Assembly (NCBI GenBank): GCA_046351595.1
Contig: JAXLYE010000001.1
Coordinates: 1 to 64,000, forward strand
DNA: 64,000 nucleotides
Direction: 5' to 3'
Origin: JAXLYE01 sp046351595
GTDB lineage: Bacteria; Myxococcota_A; Polyangia; Palsa-1104; JAEUJZ01
This document shows positions 34,686-42,731 of this stretch, piece after piece. Made by a program: the position numbers and the translations under genes. A model generated the notes under the pieces. The model ran no database searches and was not told the origin of the DNA. It saw only the letters and a program-made list of their open reading frames with translations. Positions within the stretch are counted from its first letter, which is position 1; each line of letters starts with the position of its first letter.

Positions 34686-35123
34686 ATGGTCCGAAACGAG
34701 CAGGTGACTTGTCCGTATTGCCAGGCGCGGTTCGCCTCGATCGCTGCGCTGGAGCGCCACGCGCCGCACTGCCCGCGCGGGCAGTCGAAAGAGGCCGAGC
34801 GCGTCATCGAGGCGCTCCAGTGGAAGAAAGGCCGTATCGCGCAGACGATCAACGAGTGCTATCGCACGGCCGCGCGCACCTTCCACAGCTATCACACGGG
34901 CGCGCTGACGTACGCGCGGCTCTTCCACGGCCACGTCGAAACGGAGGTTGAGACGATCCGCTCGGATCTGGCGGCTCTCCTTCAGGCCGTCGAGCAGGCG
35001 CACAAGACACACTTTCCGTATCTGTCCAAGACCAAGCGCGAGGTCGAGGAGCTGATTCCGCAGAGCAAGGATCTGGAGTCGATCCTCTCGACGCTGGATG
35101 GCGAGTACGGACGGACGAATTAA
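34686..35123 (+). CDS. C2H2-type zinc-finger protein with helical C-terminus
   Basis: A 145-aa protein with one N-terminal finger, CPYCQARFASIAALERHAPHC (about residues 9-29), fitting C-x2-C-x12-H-x3-C. A charged helical region follows (about 35-145), including FHSYHTGALTYARLFHG and TKREVEELIPQSKDLES, likely coiled coil. The ATG at 34686 was chosen so that the finger is N-terminal; the longer frame runs back into the previous gene. Single fingers of this kind occur in small phage and element DNA-binding proteins. Confidence 0.68.
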   Translation: MVRNEQVTCPYCQARFASIAALERHAPHCPRGQSKEAERVIEALQWKKGRIAQTINECYRTAARTFHSYHTGALTYARLFHGHVETEVETIRSDLAALLQAVEQAHKTHFPYLSKTKREVEELIPQSKDLESILSTLDGEYGRTN

Positions 35124-35135
35124 GGGGGACGACAC

Positions 35136-35999
35136 ATGGAAACGACCGACTTCGGCATGGCAACCGGGTTCTGGCTGCGCACTGAACGGACGCGCCTGGG
35201 GCTGCGCGCGATGGACGTAGCGCGCGCGGTCCGGTCCACCGGCACGCGTGTGGAATCGATTGAGCAGGAGCACTCGGTGGTACCGCCGGGCTGGCTGCCT
35301 GCCCTGCAGCGCCTCGGCATGCGCGTGCGGCCGCATGGACTCCCCTCAGAGCATGGCTACCGCGGCGAGCACCTCTTGCGCGATCGGCAGCGGCTCCGGC
35401 TCTCCACCCAGAACCTGTCTACCGCACTGGGATGCTCGCTCGACGAGGTACACGAGGCCCTGCGTCCAGGCGCCGAGGTCCCGGCAGGCTGGCTGGCCAG
35501 GCTCGCGGAGCTCGGGTGCGACGTGCCGGAAGTCATCAAAAAGCGGCTTGAGGGTGCCCCTGCCGAGCCAGCCCCGCCGCCCGCAGCGGAGCGCCGAGAG
35601 GACGCCGCTCCGAGCGCGTCCCCGGCAGCCGCAGCGCCCGACCCGTCTCCCGAGCCGAACCAGCGCTTCCGGTTCACGTGGACGCAGGGCGTCGGGATCG
35701 AGCTGGAGGTGAGCGAGGGCCTGCTCAAGACGATGTTCCTGCACCTTCCGGTCGTGTGGGCGGCGACGCAGGCGCAGCTTGCACAGAACCAGCAGATGGC
35801 GGCGCAGAGCCAGGCCGCTGCCCGCGAGACCGATCGGCTGCGTGAGTGGATGACCAGCTACCTGGCGCGCTACGCCGAGATCTTAGAGGAGCAGAGGGAA
35901 CTCTCCGCACGTCTCGTGCAGCAGGCCAAAGACCCCGGGGCAAACGGCGCTTCGCGCGCCGCAGAGGGAGCCAAGCATGGGGCGCCAGGAGCGCTTTGA
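35136..35999 (+). CDS. Protein with two XRE-like HTH segments and a coiled-coil tail (287 aa)
   Basis: Residues 10-65 (WLRTERTRLGLRAMDVARAV...) and 75-135 (HLLRDRQRLRLSTQNLSTALG...) are two successive XRE-like helix-turn-helix segments with the same spacing up to PPGWL/VPAGWL. An acidic Pro-rich linker, a region from about 175 (RFTWTQGVGIELEVSEGLL) and a coiled coil (about 215-265) follow. It may regulate the module or bind its DNA. GGGGGA precedes the ATG. The end overlaps the M23 peptidase start by 23 bp. Confidence 0.65.
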   Translation: METTDFGMATGFWLRTERTRLGLRAMDVARAVRSTGTRVESIEQEHSVVPPGWLPALQRLGMRVRPHGLPSEHGYRGEHLLRDRQRLRLSTQNLSTALGCSLDEVHEALRPGAEVPAGWLARLAELGCDVPEVIKKRLEGAPAEPAPPPAAERREDAAPSASPAAAAPDPSPEPNQRFRFTWTQGVGIELEVSEGLLKTMFLHLPVVWAATQAQLAQNQQMAAQSQAAARETDRLREWMTSYLARYAEILEEQRELSARLVQQAKDPGANGASRAAEGAKHGAPGAL

Positions 36000-36573
36000 T
36001 CGCGCGGACTACGGTGCGCGCTACGGCGAGCCGTCCGAGACGGAACGCCCGCGCGCAGGCGCTCCGCCGGGTCGCTCGCTGCCGTCGCAGGAGAACCCGC
36101 GCGCGCAGGAAGCGCCGCGCCTCGTGTGGCCAATTGCGCGGGCCGCGCTGCAGCGCGTGGGCGATTCGGTGCTCGCATCGCGAGATGCGCGTGGGCGACC
36201 GCACAAGGGTGTCGACTTGTTCGCCGCGGCCGGAACCGAGGTGCACGCGGCCCGGGGCGGACAGGTGCTCCGCGTCGTGGACGGACGCACGAGCGCGAGC
36301 GAGGCGCAGCGGCGGGCGGGCTTGTTTGTCGATGTGCTCGGGAAGGACACGCTCCTCTATCGCTACCTGCACCTCGACGCAACGCGCGTGCGGGCTGGGG
36401 ATTCGGTGGGGCAAGGAGCGGTGCTCGGGGTCGTGGCTCCGCCGCACACGAGCGGCCTGGCCGATGCACCGCACCTTCACTTTGAGATCCGGCAGGCGGA
36501 CTACGACCGCGCCCGGAAGGACTACGGAGCGCCCGTCGAGCCGCTGCGGCTCCTGCCTCCGCTGCGGGCGTAG
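35977..36573 (+). CDS. M23-family (LytM-type) peptidoglycan endopeptidase with RFDRADY tag
   Basis: A 198-aa protein with the M23 zinc-peptidase motifs: HKGVDLFAAAGT (HxxxD) and APHLHFEI (HxH), plus GGQVLRV and YRYLHLD between them. These enzymes cut peptide cross-links in peptidoglycan. There is no signal peptide: the N-terminus is MGRQERFDRADYGARY, carrying at residues 6-12 the tag shared with two other module proteins. An M23 enzyme without export signal but with an N-terminal tag suggests delivery as part of a particle or complex. The tag role is inference; the peptidase call is firm. Confidence 0.9.
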   Translation: MGRQERFDRADYGARYGEPSETERPRAGAPPGRSLPSQENPRAQEAPRLVWPIARAALQRVGDSVLASRDARGRPHKGVDLFAAAGTEVHAARGGQVLRVVDGRTSASEAQRRAGLFVDVLGKDTLLYRYLHLDATRVRAGDSVGQGAVLGVVAPPHTSGLADAPHLHFEIRQADYDRARKDYGAPVEPLRLLPPLRA

Positions 36574-36582
36574 GAGGGAACG

Positions 36583-37215
36583 ATGGACATCAAAGAGATC
36601 GGCCTTGCGGCAAAGGATGTGGTGTTTGGGATCGGGGCTGCGGTCGCGGGCGCGCAGGGCGGACCGGCTGCTGCGCAGGGTGTGAACAGCGCAAGCAGCG
36701 GCCTCGATCGCATCGTCAACGCCGTCGCCCCGAGCGAGCAGAGCCGGGCGCAGCGTTTCGACCGGGCCGACTTCGCAGCTCGGCAGCCGCCGCAGGCTCT
36801 GCCGCCAGCCTCACCTCCAGCGGTCGAGCAGACGGCGCCGCCGGGTGGACCGGCTGCAGACAGTGCGCCGCTGCTCGGTGATGCGAAGATCGCAGCCGAC
36901 TACCTGAGCGCGCTCGGCTGGTCGCCCGAGAAGCTCCAGAGCATCCTGCAGGGGCCGAGCAACGGCAAGCCGGATGCGCTGGCTGCCATCGTCGGCCGGG
37001 AAGCGGCGGGCCGGCGCGTGGTCGAGAGCGGAAAGGGCAGCCCGTCCGTCGCGGGCAGCCGGGTCGCGGAGTCCAGCGGCGCAGCCGTTGCGGCCGCGGA
37101 CGGAGACGCCGTGAGCTCGGTCCTCGGTCGCGCGCTCCGGGCGATCTCAGGCAGCGCCATGGTGCCGGTGAGCGGCGCACGGGTGCCCGACGGTGGGAGC
37201 AGCGAGTCCGGGTAA
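36583..37215 (+). CDS. Module protein with RFDRADF tag and LGW/GP segment (210 aa)
   Basis: The N-terminal 50 residues are Ala/Gly-rich and amphipathic (KDVVFGIGAAVAGAQGG). SRAQRFDRADFAARQ follows (tag at residues 58-64), then a Pro-rich linker, then KIAADYLSALGWSPEKLQ...LQGPSNG (about 100-127), which matches the C-terminus of the protein at 32507-33259. The remaining tail is low-complexity. It starts 9 bp after the M23 gene with AGGAGGG before the ATG. Function unknown; it is related by modules to its neighbours. Confidence 0.68.
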   Translation: MDIKEIGLAAKDVVFGIGAAVAGAQGGPAAAQGVNSASSGLDRIVNAVAPSEQSRAQRFDRADFAARQPPQALPPASPPAVEQTAPPGGPAADSAPLLGDAKIAADYLSALGWSPEKLQSILQGPSNGKPDALAAIVGREAAGRRVVESGKGSPSVAGSRVAESSGAAVAAADGDAVSSVLGRALRAISGSAMVPVSGARVPDGGSSESG

Positions 37216-37255
37216 CAGCCAATAGACACCTCGAACAACCGAGGGGGAGGAGTTC

Positions 37256-38224
37256 ATGCGGTATCGGTGGAAGATCAAGACAAGCGACTCGTTCAATGCG
37301 GGCACGGACGCCGATGTGTTCCTGTCGCTCGCAGGCACGGACGCGGTGATGCGTGAGGTCGAGATCACGGACCCCGGCGCCATCAACGACTGGGAGCGCG
37401 GCGACGTGAACACCGGCATCATCGAGACCGATGATCTCGGCGAGCTGCAGAGCGGCACGCTGCGCCACAACAACAGCGGCCCCGCCTCCGGCTGGTCGGT
37501 CGACTGGGTGAAGATCCAGAACGAGGAGGACGGCCGCGAGTGGACCGCCACCGTCGGCAAGTTCGACGAGGGCGGGCGCTTCCCGATCCTGCGCTTCGCG
37601 CTGACCGACTCGGGTCAGTTCGAGCAGATCCAGAAGCAGAAGGCGCGCGAGGCGCAGGCCAAAGCCGACAAGGCCGCGCAGGAGAAGAAGGCGCGACTGG
37701 ATGCGGAGGAGAAACAGAAGGAGCTCGACGAGGAGGCGCAGTTTCAGAAGGAGATCGACGAGCAGAATAAGCAGCTCGAGCGTGAGCTGAAAAAGGCACG
37801 CCTGGAGGCGGAGCTGGCCAAGAAGAAGGCTGAGATCGACAAGCTCAAGGGCGGCTCGCAGGGGAGCACGACGCCGACGGGCGGCAGCGGGACGGGCGGG
37901 TTCCGGACCTATGAGCTGTTCGGCATCCTCAACGGGATGAACGTGCCGCTGGCGCAGGTGGTGATCTGCGACCGTAATACGGGGCGCTGCTCGGTGGTGC
38001 CGGGCGGGCGCGTGATCGTCGGCGAGCAGCCCAACGAAGGCTTCGGGCTCGCGGGCGTGCCGGGGCGCTGGCAGATGTACTATGCAGGAAGGAATCCGGC
38101 CGAGTTCGGGCTGGATGCGGACAAGGGCGTGCTCGGCTCCGACGGCAGCCGGGGCTGGGTGCTGAACGCGCAGTTCCTCTCGGAGGTCTTCGGGAGCAAC
38201 TGGCGCGCGGCGGTCTACTACTAG
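37256..38224 (+). CDS. PLAT/LH2-like domain protein with a long coiled coil (322 aa)
   Basis: Residues 1-105 match the PLAT/LH2 beta-sandwich: YRWKIKTSDSFNAGTDADVF, an FERGDVN-like WERGDVNTG, and WSVDWVKI. PLAT domains mediate membrane or protein binding, often with calcium. A charged coiled coil spans about 120-200, a Gly/Thr/Ser linker follows, and the C-terminal domain (about 215-322) contains two Cys (VICDRNTGRC) and Trp/Tyr-rich ends. GGGGGAGGAG lies upstream of the ATG. It could form a surface or adhesion component of the module's product. Confidence 0.72.
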   Translation: MRYRWKIKTSDSFNAGTDADVFLSLAGTDAVMREVEITDPGAINDWERGDVNTGIIETDDLGELQSGTLRHNNSGPASGWSVDWVKIQNEEDGREWTATVGKFDEGGRFPILRFALTDSGQFEQIQKQKAREAQAKADKAAQEKKARLDAEEKQKELDEEAQFQKEIDEQNKQLERELKKARLEAELAKKKAEIDKLKGGSQGSTTPTGGSGTGGFRTYELFGILNGMNVPLAQVVICDRNTGRCSVVPGGRVIVGEQPNEGFGLAGVPGRWQMYYAGRNPAEFGLDADKGVLGSDGSRGWVLNAQFLSEVFGSNWRAAVYY

Positions 38225-38362
38225 GGTCTGAACCTCCGCGGGGCGCTCAGGGAGTGCCGGACGGAGCGAGTGATCTGCCTCTTCACCGAGGCGCAACCGT
38301 TCGCAGAGAGGGGTCTGCGAGCAAGACAGGAGAGGTACGTCCTCTCGACGAAAGGGAGAGCT

Positions 38363-39109
38363 ATGGCCAAAGACATCACGATCCGAGTCACGGGGCAGAA
38401 TGCCGACGGCACCCTGAACGTGCAGCAGGTGGATGGGGGGAACCCGTTCATGTCTTCCGGGAGCACGTCCATGGTTCCCTACAACCCGAACCAGGGCGTC
38501 GTGGCCCCGACGCAGCAGGGCGGGTTCCGCGCCAAGATCAACGGGGTCGACGTGACGTTCGCTTCTGAAGCGGACTACCTCAAGGCCGACCGGGCGCTGC
38601 GCGAGATGGTCGAGTCGCAGAACGTGCCAAGCCTCGGCGGCCTCTCGCGTGGAACGGGTGGCACGTCGGGCTGGCTGCGCACGGGGGCGAACGCGGCCGA
38701 CGCGGTGGCGGGCTTTCTGAACGGCCGCAACATCCGCCGCAAGCTCGACGACCTCGAGGACTCGCTCGCCGACTCGCGCGACGCTCGCCAGGAGCTCGAC
38801 GCCATCGAGCGCAACAACGCGACGCTCGCGCCGCTCATTCCCGTGCTGCGCCGGCTGTTCCTGGCCGAGCGCGACGCCACCGAAACCAGCATCAGCGTGC
38901 TCGAGGACCAGCTCGTCGCCGTCGACATCCAGACCGGCAGCGGCGTGGCCAAGGTCGCCGCCGACCTGATCAAGGACGGTCCCTCCCTGGGGGACTCGAG
39001 CGGCGGCGGCCTCGGGACCGCGGTGGCCGTGGGCGGAGCGGGGCTCGGGCTGGGGCTCCTGCTCAGCAACAACCGCGACAGCGAGCGCACGCGGCGCCGC
39101 CGTCGCTAG
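38363..39109 (+). CDS. Module protein of unknown function (248 aa)
   Basis: The N-terminal 75 residues are beta-rich (MAKDITIRVTGQNADGTLNV, GFRAKINGVDVTFAS). A helical region with a likely coiled coil (about 110-190: IRRKLDDLEDSLADSRDARQ) follows, then a Gly-rich hydrophobic segment (about 220-238: GTAVAVGGAGLGLGLLLS) and an RTRRRRR tail. AAGGGAGAG precedes the ATG. A gap of 138 bp before this gene is the largest since the module start, so a secondary promoter is possible. Not recognised. Confidence 0.68.
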   Translation: MAKDITIRVTGQNADGTLNVQQVDGGNPFMSSGSTSMVPYNPNQGVVAPTQQGGFRAKINGVDVTFASEADYLKADRALREMVESQNVPSLGGLSRGTGGTSGWLRTGANAADAVAGFLNGRNIRRKLDDLEDSLADSRDARQELDAIERNNATLAPLIPVLRRLFLAERDATETSISVLEDQLVAVDIQTGSGVAKVAADLIKDGPSLGDSSGGGLGTAVAVGGAGLGLGLLLSNNRDSERTRRRRR

Positions 39110-39213
39110 TCCTTGGAGAATCGCTGCGTGCGCTGTGGCTTGCGGCACGGCGCGCGCAGCTCGCAACGGCCTTGTACGTGCAGACCGGATCGAACCGAGG
39201 AAGGACCGAAACG

Positions 39214-40245
39214 ATGAGCCAGAACAACGACAACCTGAACGGAGCCTTGACCGGGATCGCGCTCGCCGCGGCGACGCACTGGGCGCGCTATGAGGACGAC
39301 AGCCAGCGGCGCCTGCGCAACGTGCGCCTGGATGCCGAGGAGGCGCTCGATCTCATCCGCGACATGCAGGGGCGCGGCGACGTGATCCGCAGCCGGCTGC
39401 CGACCGTGATGGACGCGCAGGTCGGCATCTCCATCGCCAGCCCGCAGCCCGCCGCGGCAGCGGTGATTCCGTCGACGACGCCGCTGGTGCGGCCGGACCT
39501 CGCGGCGCAGATGGAGACCGCGGTGTCCGATATGACGTGGCCGCCCGAGCCCGGCCAGTACGACGACCGCGGCATGGTGAAGCGGGCCGGCGAGCTGACC
39601 TCGCTGTTCCTGTCGCTGACCTACGAGGAGATCCGCGCCTTCGTGCAGGGCCTGGCGCAGACGCGGCCGCCCTCGCGGGAGTGCAAGGTCCAGATCTTCT
39701 ATGCGGCGAATGCGCTCGTCGCGCAGCTCTGCGGGCAGAAGCTGACGTGGCAGCAGTACAAGGATGCGTGGGCGCGGCTGTTCGGAGTGCCGGGCGGTGG
39801 CGTCGGCGGCGGGAACACTCCGGTGGTGTCGCCCGACAGCCACAGCGACCCGGCGCGCGAGCCCAAGGTCATCCAGGGCTCGCTGGCCACCGACGTGCAG
39901 TCCGTCGTGCCGCTGTCGCCGACGTACATCCCGGGCTACCCGTTTGCCAACCGCAACACCGACGCGGCGATGCGCTTCCGGGTCACCATCGGCGCGAACG
40001 TGGTACCAGCCAGCTCGACGGTGGTGCGCATCCAGTTCGGGACGGAGTACAAGTTCCGCGATCTCAACAACGTCCTGCAGCCGGTGCAGCCGTGCGTACA
40101 GGTGAACGCGGCCGGTGCCCCGCGCATCTACGCCGACCAGATCACCTCGACGACGTTCTCGCTGGTCAATGCGCAGAGCCTGTCGGCGAACACCGCGTAC
40201 GACGTGTTCATCACCGCGACCGCCGGCCACGCCGTGGAAACCTAG
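39214..40245 (+). CDS. Module protein with beta-sandwich-like C-terminus (343 aa)
   Basis: A helical N-terminal half (about residues 1-195) includes RRLRNVRLDAEEALDLIRDM and LTSLFLSLTYEEIRAFVQGL. A Gly/Ser linker follows, then a Thr/Val-rich C-terminal part (about 235-343: AAMRFRVTIGANVVPASSTV, VRIQFGTEY), likely an Ig-like or jelly-roll beta sandwich. Such folds occur in virion and adhesin proteins; no family match is claimed. GAGGAAGGA lies upstream of the ATG. A 55-aa gene follows after 2 bp. Confidence 0.65.
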   Translation: MSQNNDNLNGALTGIALAAATHWARYEDDSQRRLRNVRLDAEEALDLIRDMQGRGDVIRSRLPTVMDAQVGISIASPQPAAAAVIPSTTPLVRPDLAAQMETAVSDMTWPPEPGQYDDRGMVKRAGELTSLFLSLTYEEIRAFVQGLAQTRPPSRECKVQIFYAANALVAQLCGQKLTWQQYKDAWARLFGVPGGGVGGGNTPVVSPDSHSDPAREPKVIQGSLATDVQSVVPLSPTYIPGYPFANRNTDAAMRFRVTIGANVVPASSTVVRIQFGTEYKFRDLNNVLQPVQPCVQVNAAGAPRIYADQITSTTFSLVNAQSLSANTAYDVFITATAGHAVET

Positions 40246-40247
40246 CC

Positions 40248-40415
40248 ATGGTCAAGTACCTCGACGAGATCAAGCGGCTGACGACGGACCCGGGTGCTCG
40301 CCGGCTCGGTGAGATCGTGGATCTGCTGCTGCAGCGCATCGAGTCGATCGAGACCAACTGCTGCCAGCACAACGACCTGGCCCCGACGCCGCCGACGCAG
40401 CCGCCTACTTCTTGA
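40248..40415 (+). CDS. Small protein, last gene of the module (55 aa)
   Basis: The frame starts MVKYLDEIKRLTTDPG and forms an amphipathic helix (RRLGEIVDLLLQRIESIE), then ETNCCQHNDL and a Pro/Thr tail. It starts 2 bp after the preceding stop, in keeping with the module's spacing, which is the main support. Possible oligomerisation helix; unknown function. Confidence 0.55.
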   Translation: MVKYLDEIKRLTTDPGARRLGEIVDLLLQRIESIETNCCQHNDLAPTPPTQPPTS

Positions 40416-40460
40416 TTCTCAGACCCCCCATCTCGCTACGATGATTCCGGAGGCACGCCC

Positions 40461-41114
40461 ATGCGCTTACTCAGGCGATTCCTGCCAGTCTGCTTACTGT
40501 CTGCTGGCTGCTTCAATCCCGACGTCACGAATACGGTCTTCCGTTGCACACCCGAGCAGCCTCAGTGCCCGGCCGGGCAGGTCTGCACCGACGGGTTCTG
40601 CCGTGCGTCTTCACCGGGGACCGATGGTGCGGTCAGTGATGCGGCTGGCGGCTCTGTCGATCAGCAGTCCTCTTCGGGCTGCGCGGACGGCCGCGGCACG
40701 CAGGTCGGGACCGGCCGATACGCCTGCCCGGGCACGTTCACAAAAGGCCAGGCCGCATCGCGCTGCGCGCCCACCTGGAGGCTGTGCGCGAACGCGCAGG
40801 GCATCGACGTGGCAGCTTGCAACCTGCTGGCTGGCTTCTTCGTCGCCGAGGCGCCCGGCTCGTGGGGCGGCAGCGCGCAGTTCTCGACGTGCAGCACCGT
40901 CATGCCGGGCGAGAACGGTTCCTTCTTCGGCTGCGGCAAGGTGATCCCGCCCTATACGTTCGACGCGCAGATGACGTGCTACGGGTTCAAGCGGTCGCTC
41001 GACTGCTACAGCGCCGGCTCGAAGTGGAACTGTATCGTCACGGGTCGTGGTCAGACGCTAGCGGAATCCGTCAACAACAGCGCTACCGACGGCGTTCTGT
41101 GCTGCGCGCCCTGA
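40461..41114 (+). CDS. Cys-rich predicted lipoprotein (217 aa)
   Basis: Signal peptide MRLLRRFLPVCLLSAGC with lipobox at Cys17. A short Cys motif (CTPEQPQCPAGQVCTDGFC) of the kind common at the start of myxobacterial lipoproteins is followed by a Ser/Gly linker and a domain with about ten Cys (about residues 75-217, ending CCAP). Not recognised beyond that. It lies 45 bp after the module's last gene, has its own GGAGGCA ribosome site, and converges on the TPR gene. Confidence 0.75.
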   Translation: MRLLRRFLPVCLLSAGCFNPDVTNTVFRCTPEQPQCPAGQVCTDGFCRASSPGTDGAVSDAAGGSVDQQSSSGCADGRGTQVGTGRYACPGTFTKGQAASRCAPTWRLCANAQGIDVAACNLLAGFFVAEAPGSWGGSAQFSTCSTVMPGENGSFFGCGKVIPPYTFDAQMTCYGFKRSLDCYSAGSKWNCIVTGRGQTLAESVNNSATDGVLCCAP

Positions 41115-41116
41115 CG

Positions 41117-41133
41117 GGCCGCGGCGCGCGGCC
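41117..41133. terminator. GC hairpin between convergent genes
   Basis: GGCCGC (41117-41122) and GCGGCC (41128-41133) with a 5-nt loop, directly after the lipoprotein stop and before the end of the convergent TPR gene. It lacks a T-tract. Confidence 0.35.
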
Positions 41134-41141
41134 TCGCTGCT

Positions 41142-41885
41142 CTACCGGGCGGGGCGGCGCTTCCACTCCACTGCCAGCCACGTAACGCCCGCGACCGTCG
41201 CCACGCCCCCGATGACATCGAACGCGATCGCCGAGGCATCCAGCGCCTGTCCCTTCTGACGGAGCGAATCGACCATCGCGAAGACAGGGCCCTGCTCGAT
41301 CTCGCGGCTCGTCGCCAACGCCGCTCCGCCGAGCGCGATGCCTGTAATCAACAGGGCGCCGCCCGCTGAGGCGAGCGCGATGGGGCCGGCGTATGAAGAC
41401 CGCCGGGTCTCGCGCCCGGGCGCTGGAGGCGCGTCTGGGGCTGGCGAGGCAGAGGCTGGTGGCACAGCGGCGGGCGCTGCAGGCTGCGGCACGGGTGTGC
41501 TTCGGGCTGCCGGCTCGGCGAGCTGGCGCTGGAGGCGCTCAACGCGCCCGGCAACCTCGGACGCATCCTTGGCGCCCGGCGTGGCCTTCAGGTACTGCTG
41601 GCAGTAGTTGACCGCTTCTTCGATGCGGTTCTGCTTCTCGGCGACGACGCAGAGGTTGACCAGGAGATCCGGGTGCTTGGTCAGCCGGTGGGCCGCCTCG
41701 AACTCGATGCGCGCGGCCTCGTAGTCGCCCTTCTCGTAGAAGACGATGCCGCTGTCGAAGTGGCGTCGCGCGGCCTGGACCGCGAGCGGCTCGTCTCCCT
41801 CTGCGGCAAGGGCGGCAGGCGTGAAAAACAGCATCGCTGCAGCCACCCAGGGTTTCAGCCGTCGTCTGCGCAGCATGGTCTTCAT
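41142..41885 (-). CDS. Secreted or membrane TPR protein (247 aa)
   Basis: A signal peptide (to AALAAEG, about residue 28) is followed by two to three TPR-like helical pairs (about 33-115: ARRHFDSGIVFYEKGDYEAA, NRIEEAVNYCQQYLK), a Pro/Ala linker and two hydrophobic segments near the C-terminus (about 168-190 and 218-238). The layout, TPR in the periplasm and C-terminal transmembrane helices, is common in myxobacterial cell-envelope proteins. The partner is unknown. Confidence 0.75.
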   Translation of the reverse strand: MKTMLRRRRLKPWVAAAMLFFTPAALAAEGDEPLAVQAARRHFDSGIVFYEKGDYEAARIEFEAAHRLTKHPDLLVNLCVVAEKQNRIEEAVNYCQQYLKATPGAKDASEVAGRVERLQRQLAEPAARSTPVPQPAAPAAVPPASASPAPDAPPAPGRETRRSSYAGPIALASAGGALLITGIALGGAALATSREIEQGPVFAMVDSLRQKGQALDASAIAFDVIGGVATVAGVTWLAVEWKRRPAR

Positions 41886-41976
41886 TCGATGCGGCCGGTC
41901 CGCGTGAAACCATCATAGCGTCCCAGGCACGGCCGCACAGAGGCTTGTTTGGTCGGCGCCGTGGCGCCTCGGCTGT

Positions 41977-42672
41977 CTAGTCCTCTTCTATCGGTGCTCG
42001 ACACCCTCGGCTGTGGGACGCTCGCAGGGCTGCCTTCCGTTGCGCCTCCGTCTGCGGCCGCAGGGCCCGTCGCGCGTGGATCCTGCACGCTGCACGCGCG
42101 TTGTCTATCGGGCGGCCCGGAGGAAGCAGCCCCAATTTGACTCCGCGCTCACGCAGGGCTCGAGTGAACTCATTCATCAAGTCTGGCCGCGGCGGCACTC
42201 TGTCGCCGGAACCATCCAGGCAGTGCCACGTCAGCGTGAGGGCCAACGCCCCCGGTGGGAGCTCCATCTGGTTCCCCATGACACCGCGACGCCAGTTCAG
42301 GCTGATGTTCAGCCAGTAGGGAGTGTCGCCCTCATTGGCGAACTGAAGCAGCTCCAAAAGCCGCATCAGCGCCTGCATGTCATCCACGTGCAGCTCGACA
42401 TAGGCATGCGTGTCGTCCTGGCTCGGGTGTCCCTGGCAGCAGCTCACCGTCATCACGCCAGGCAGCTCGTTCAGCACCTTCACCAGCCGCCGCATCCCGA
42501 AGTCGATGTCCGCCTTCGCGCCCTTCACCTCGGCCCTGGCTGTAAGCCAGTTCTCGGACTCAAACTCGCGCACCAAGGTCCACGTCGGCTCGTCATCGGG
42601 CGGACGGTCGCGAGCCCAGCAGAGCCGTTCAAACCCTTTCGAGTCCTTCCAAATCGTCCAGCGACGCATCAT
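41977..42672 (-). CDS. Hypothetical protein with an SCCQGH motif (231 aa)
   Basis: The frame starts MMRRWTIWKD after a longer, less supported in-frame extension. A helix ending in ELPGVMTVSCCQGHPSQDD (about residues 75-95) is reminiscent of the V-T-x-S-C-x-G-H segment seen in TYW3-like and related hypothetical proteins, but the rest is not recognised. The C-terminus is basic (CRIHARRALRPQTEAQRKAA). It lies 59 bp downstream of the small gene at 42732-43163 on the same strand. Confidence 0.55.
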   Translation of the reverse strand: MMRRWTIWKDSKGFERLCWARDRPPDDEPTWTLVREFESENWLTARAEVKGAKADIDFGMRRLVKVLNELPGVMTVSCCQGHPSQDDTHAYVELHVDDMQALMRLLELLQFANEGDTPYWLNISLNWRRGVMGNQMELPPGALALTLTWHCLDGSGDRVPPRPDLMNEFTRALRERGVKLGLLPPGRPIDNARAACRIHARRALRPQTEAQRKAALRASHSRGCRAPIEED

Positions 42673-42731
42673 CCGACCTCGGGCTTCAGGCGAAGGGGAC
42701 AGGGCCAGACAGAGGACCGACGGGCACAAGG

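Noticed and set aside
36716..39166. 816-aa minus-strand frame
   Set aside because: Antisense to four module genes with coherent starts and spacing.
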